Shown: in pieces, positions 62,763-64,000 of the stretch | How positions within the stretch are numbered: position 1 is the first letter of the stretch | How the letters are laid out: each line of letters starts with the position of its first letter | NCBI RefSeq assembly: GCF_026168105.1 | Contig: NZ_LBMW01000008.1 | Span: 62,001 to 126,000 of the forward strand | Direction: 5' to 3' | From: Streptomyces hygroscopicus | GTDB taxonomy: Bacteria; Actinomycetota; Actinomycetes; Streptomycetales; Streptomycetaceae | Length of the DNA stretch: 64,000 nt | The notes under the pieces: generated by a model | Seen by the model: the letters and a program-made list of their open reading frames with translations, nothing else | What the model was told of the DNA's origin: nothing | Databases searched by the model: none | Made by a program: the position numbers and the translations under genes

Positions 62763-64000
62763 GTGGGCTCGGGAGGGCTGGAGCTTCCCCCTGGTGACGA
62801 GGATCACGAGGGGAACTCCGCGGACGTCCCGCCCGGGGCGGTGTCCCTGGCACGGCCGATGGAAATGGGATCCATTGGACCGGAACTTGACTGGAACGCC
62901 GACGCATGGCGTGAGGTGCGGACGCGCGCCCAGCGGGCGGGGCGGGCCTACATCTGGCTGAATCTGGTCGAACAGCGGCTGCGCGCGGTCGTGGCCGCCG
63001 TTCTCCGTCCCATCTACGAACCCGTCCACGGCGACGACTGGGTGGTCGCCGCGGCGGGGCCGGCCGGCCAGGAGTGGGTGCAGCGCGCGGTCGCGGTACG
63101 CGAGGTCAGCCGCCGCAAGGGGTACTTGCTCGACCCCGCCGACGACAACGTGCTGAGCTTCCTCACCCTGCCGCAGCTGCGCGAACTGATGGTGCAGCAC
63201 TGGCCGTGCTTCGAGCCGTACGTCGACGAGCGCCGCGACGTCGAACTCGCCCTGGACGAGCTGGAAGTGACCCGGAACGTTGTCTCGCGCAACCGGGCCC
63301 TCTCGGAGACCGTCCTCGCCCAGGCGGAGCGGGCCTCGGCCAGACTTCTGGAGATCCTCGGCGCGGGCGGTGACGTGCCCTCCGCGCGCCGGCTGCCCGT
63401 CGACGCGGTAGAGGACCTGGTGGGGGACCGGTACGCGGACGTGGTCGCCGTCCATCCGGACCGGGTGCGACTGCTGCGGCAGTTCCCCGCCGAGGACATC
63501 TTCGGCGGCGCCCGCCGTCTCGACGCCATCGGTATCGGCCTCAACCTGCTCGTGCAGAACTTCTCCGGGCGTCGGCTGGTGCGCCTCGCCGAGTCGGGCT
63601 GCCGGGTGCGCCTGCTGTTCCTCAATCCCGCCTCCAGCGCGGTCAAGCGACGCGAGCGTGAACTCGGCATCAGGAAGGGCGAGCTGAGCCGGGCCGTCGA
63701 GATGAACATCCTGCACATGCGCCGGGTGCGCTCGAAGCTGCGGGACCCGGGCGCCTTCGAGATCCAGGTCTTCGACGAGACGCCCCGCTTCACCGCGTAC
63801 CTGGTGGACGGGGACGGCTCCGACGGCATCGCGGTGGTGCAGTCCTATCTGCGGCGCACCCGCGGTATGGAGGCGCCGGTGCTGGTGCTGCGCAGCGGAA
63901 ACCGGGTCGTCAAGTCGGACGAAGCCGATGAGAGCGGACTCTTTGCGACATACCGCGAGGAGTTCGAAATGGCCTGGGTGGATTCGCGGCCGGTGTCCTG
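62763..64000 (+). CDS. SAV_2148-type HEPN domain protein (stop codon cut by the window edge)
   Basis: A protein of 412 residues up to the edge; the final codon TG is one base short of TGA, so it is effectively complete. It is a conserved streptomycete HEPN-type protein with RAGRAYIWLNLVEQRLRAVVAAVLRPIY, a helical bundle, and a C-terminal part rich in Arg (MNILHMRRVRSKLRDPGAF). HEPN domains often form RNases, but the canonical RxxxxH motif is not clear here. The start is GTG at 62763-62765. No partner MNT gene is visible. Confidence 0.85.
   Translation, partial: MGSGGLELPPGDEDHEGNSADVPPGAVSLARPMEMGSIGPELDWNADAWREVRTRAQRAGRAYIWLNLVEQRLRAVVAAVLRPIYEPVHGDDWVVAAAGPAGQEWVQRAVAVREVSRRKGYLLDPADDNVLSFLTLPQLRELMVQHWPCFEPYVDERRDVELALDELEVTRNVVSRNRALSETVLAQAERASARLLEILGAGGDVPSARRLPVDAVEDLVGDRYADVVAVHPDRVRLLRQFPAEDIFGGARRLDAIGIGLNLLVQNFSGRRLVRLAESGCRVRLLFLNPASSAVKRRERELGIRKGELSRAVEMNILHMRRVRSKLRDPGAFEIQVFDETPRFTAYLVDGDGSDGIAVVQSYLRRTRGMEAPVLVLRSGNRVVKSDEADESGLFATYREEFEMAWVDSRPVS

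Overview
This 64 kb window is chromosomal DNA from a Streptomyces species. The GC content is very high, GTG starts and 4-bp ATGA/GTGA stop-start overlaps are common, and several genes are typical of the genus: a cvnABCD conservon, geosmin synthase, a subtilisin-inhibitor (SSI) family protein, a SAV_2148-type HEPN protein, twin cold-shock genes and TTA (bldA-dependent) codons. Both window edges cut a gene: cvnD on the left, and the HEPN protein on the right, where only the last base of its stop codon is missing.

Region 1 (1-13.7 kb) is mostly conserved core. It holds the conservon (minus strand), a decayed ABC ATPase, a DUF1707 protein, a polysaccharide deacetylase lipoprotein, a slipin, a carbonic anhydrase/SulP bicarbonate-type operon, a ZapE ATPase, a pyrimidine-reductase-like enzyme, a small conserved protein, murC and msrB.

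Region 2 (13.7-30 kb) is accessory and is the main point of interest. Two divergent gene sets face each other across a 0.54 kb intergenic region. The leftward, translationally coupled set is a DJ-1/AraC (GlxA-type) regulator with a TTA codon, a ThDP-dependent carboligase/decarboxylase carrying an internal 36-bp minisatellite, an SRPBCC protein, a KAS III-like enzyme whose usual catalytic His is Asn, and a HisC-like aminotransferase. The rightward set is a carrier-domain membrane protein with three tandem LbH domains (Pls/poly-amino-acid synthetase architecture without its adenylation domain), a one-module NRPS (truncated C, A, T, TE), a SyrP/TauD-type Fe(II)/2-oxoglutarate oxygenase, SbnB and SbnA. 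SbnA and SbnB make L-2,3-diaminopropionate (Dap), so this set is best read as a split synthetase for a Dap-derived, possibly hydroxylated, oligomer or polymer. A decayed LuxR/LAL regulator lies at the right boundary.

Region 3 (30-48.5 kb) has a complete OpuC-type quaternary amine/osmolyte ABC importer, a VOC protein, two near-identical csp genes sharing a conserved promoter/5'UTR element, a DEAD-box helicase, a MerR-type regulator, a DUF89/ARMT1-like protein, a P450 plus alpha/beta hydrolase pair divergent from geosmin synthase, an M24 peptidase and a phosphotransferase-fold protein lacking its catalytic Asp residues.

Region 4 (48.5-64 kb) carries the glycogen-to-trehalose genes treZ, treY and glgX/treX, all on the minus strand. 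They are interrupted by a DUF1707-FHA protein, an M14 carboxypeptidase coupled to an SSI-type inhibitor, a relic of the dihydrolipoamide dehydrogenase C-terminus, an IS481-type transposase relic, and a divergent VOC/WYL-regulator pair. The window closes with a secreted protein, a copper amine oxidase and the HEPN protein. Several intergenic regions between convergent genes hold short tandem repeats. No tRNA, rRNA, CRISPR or intact mobile element was seen.
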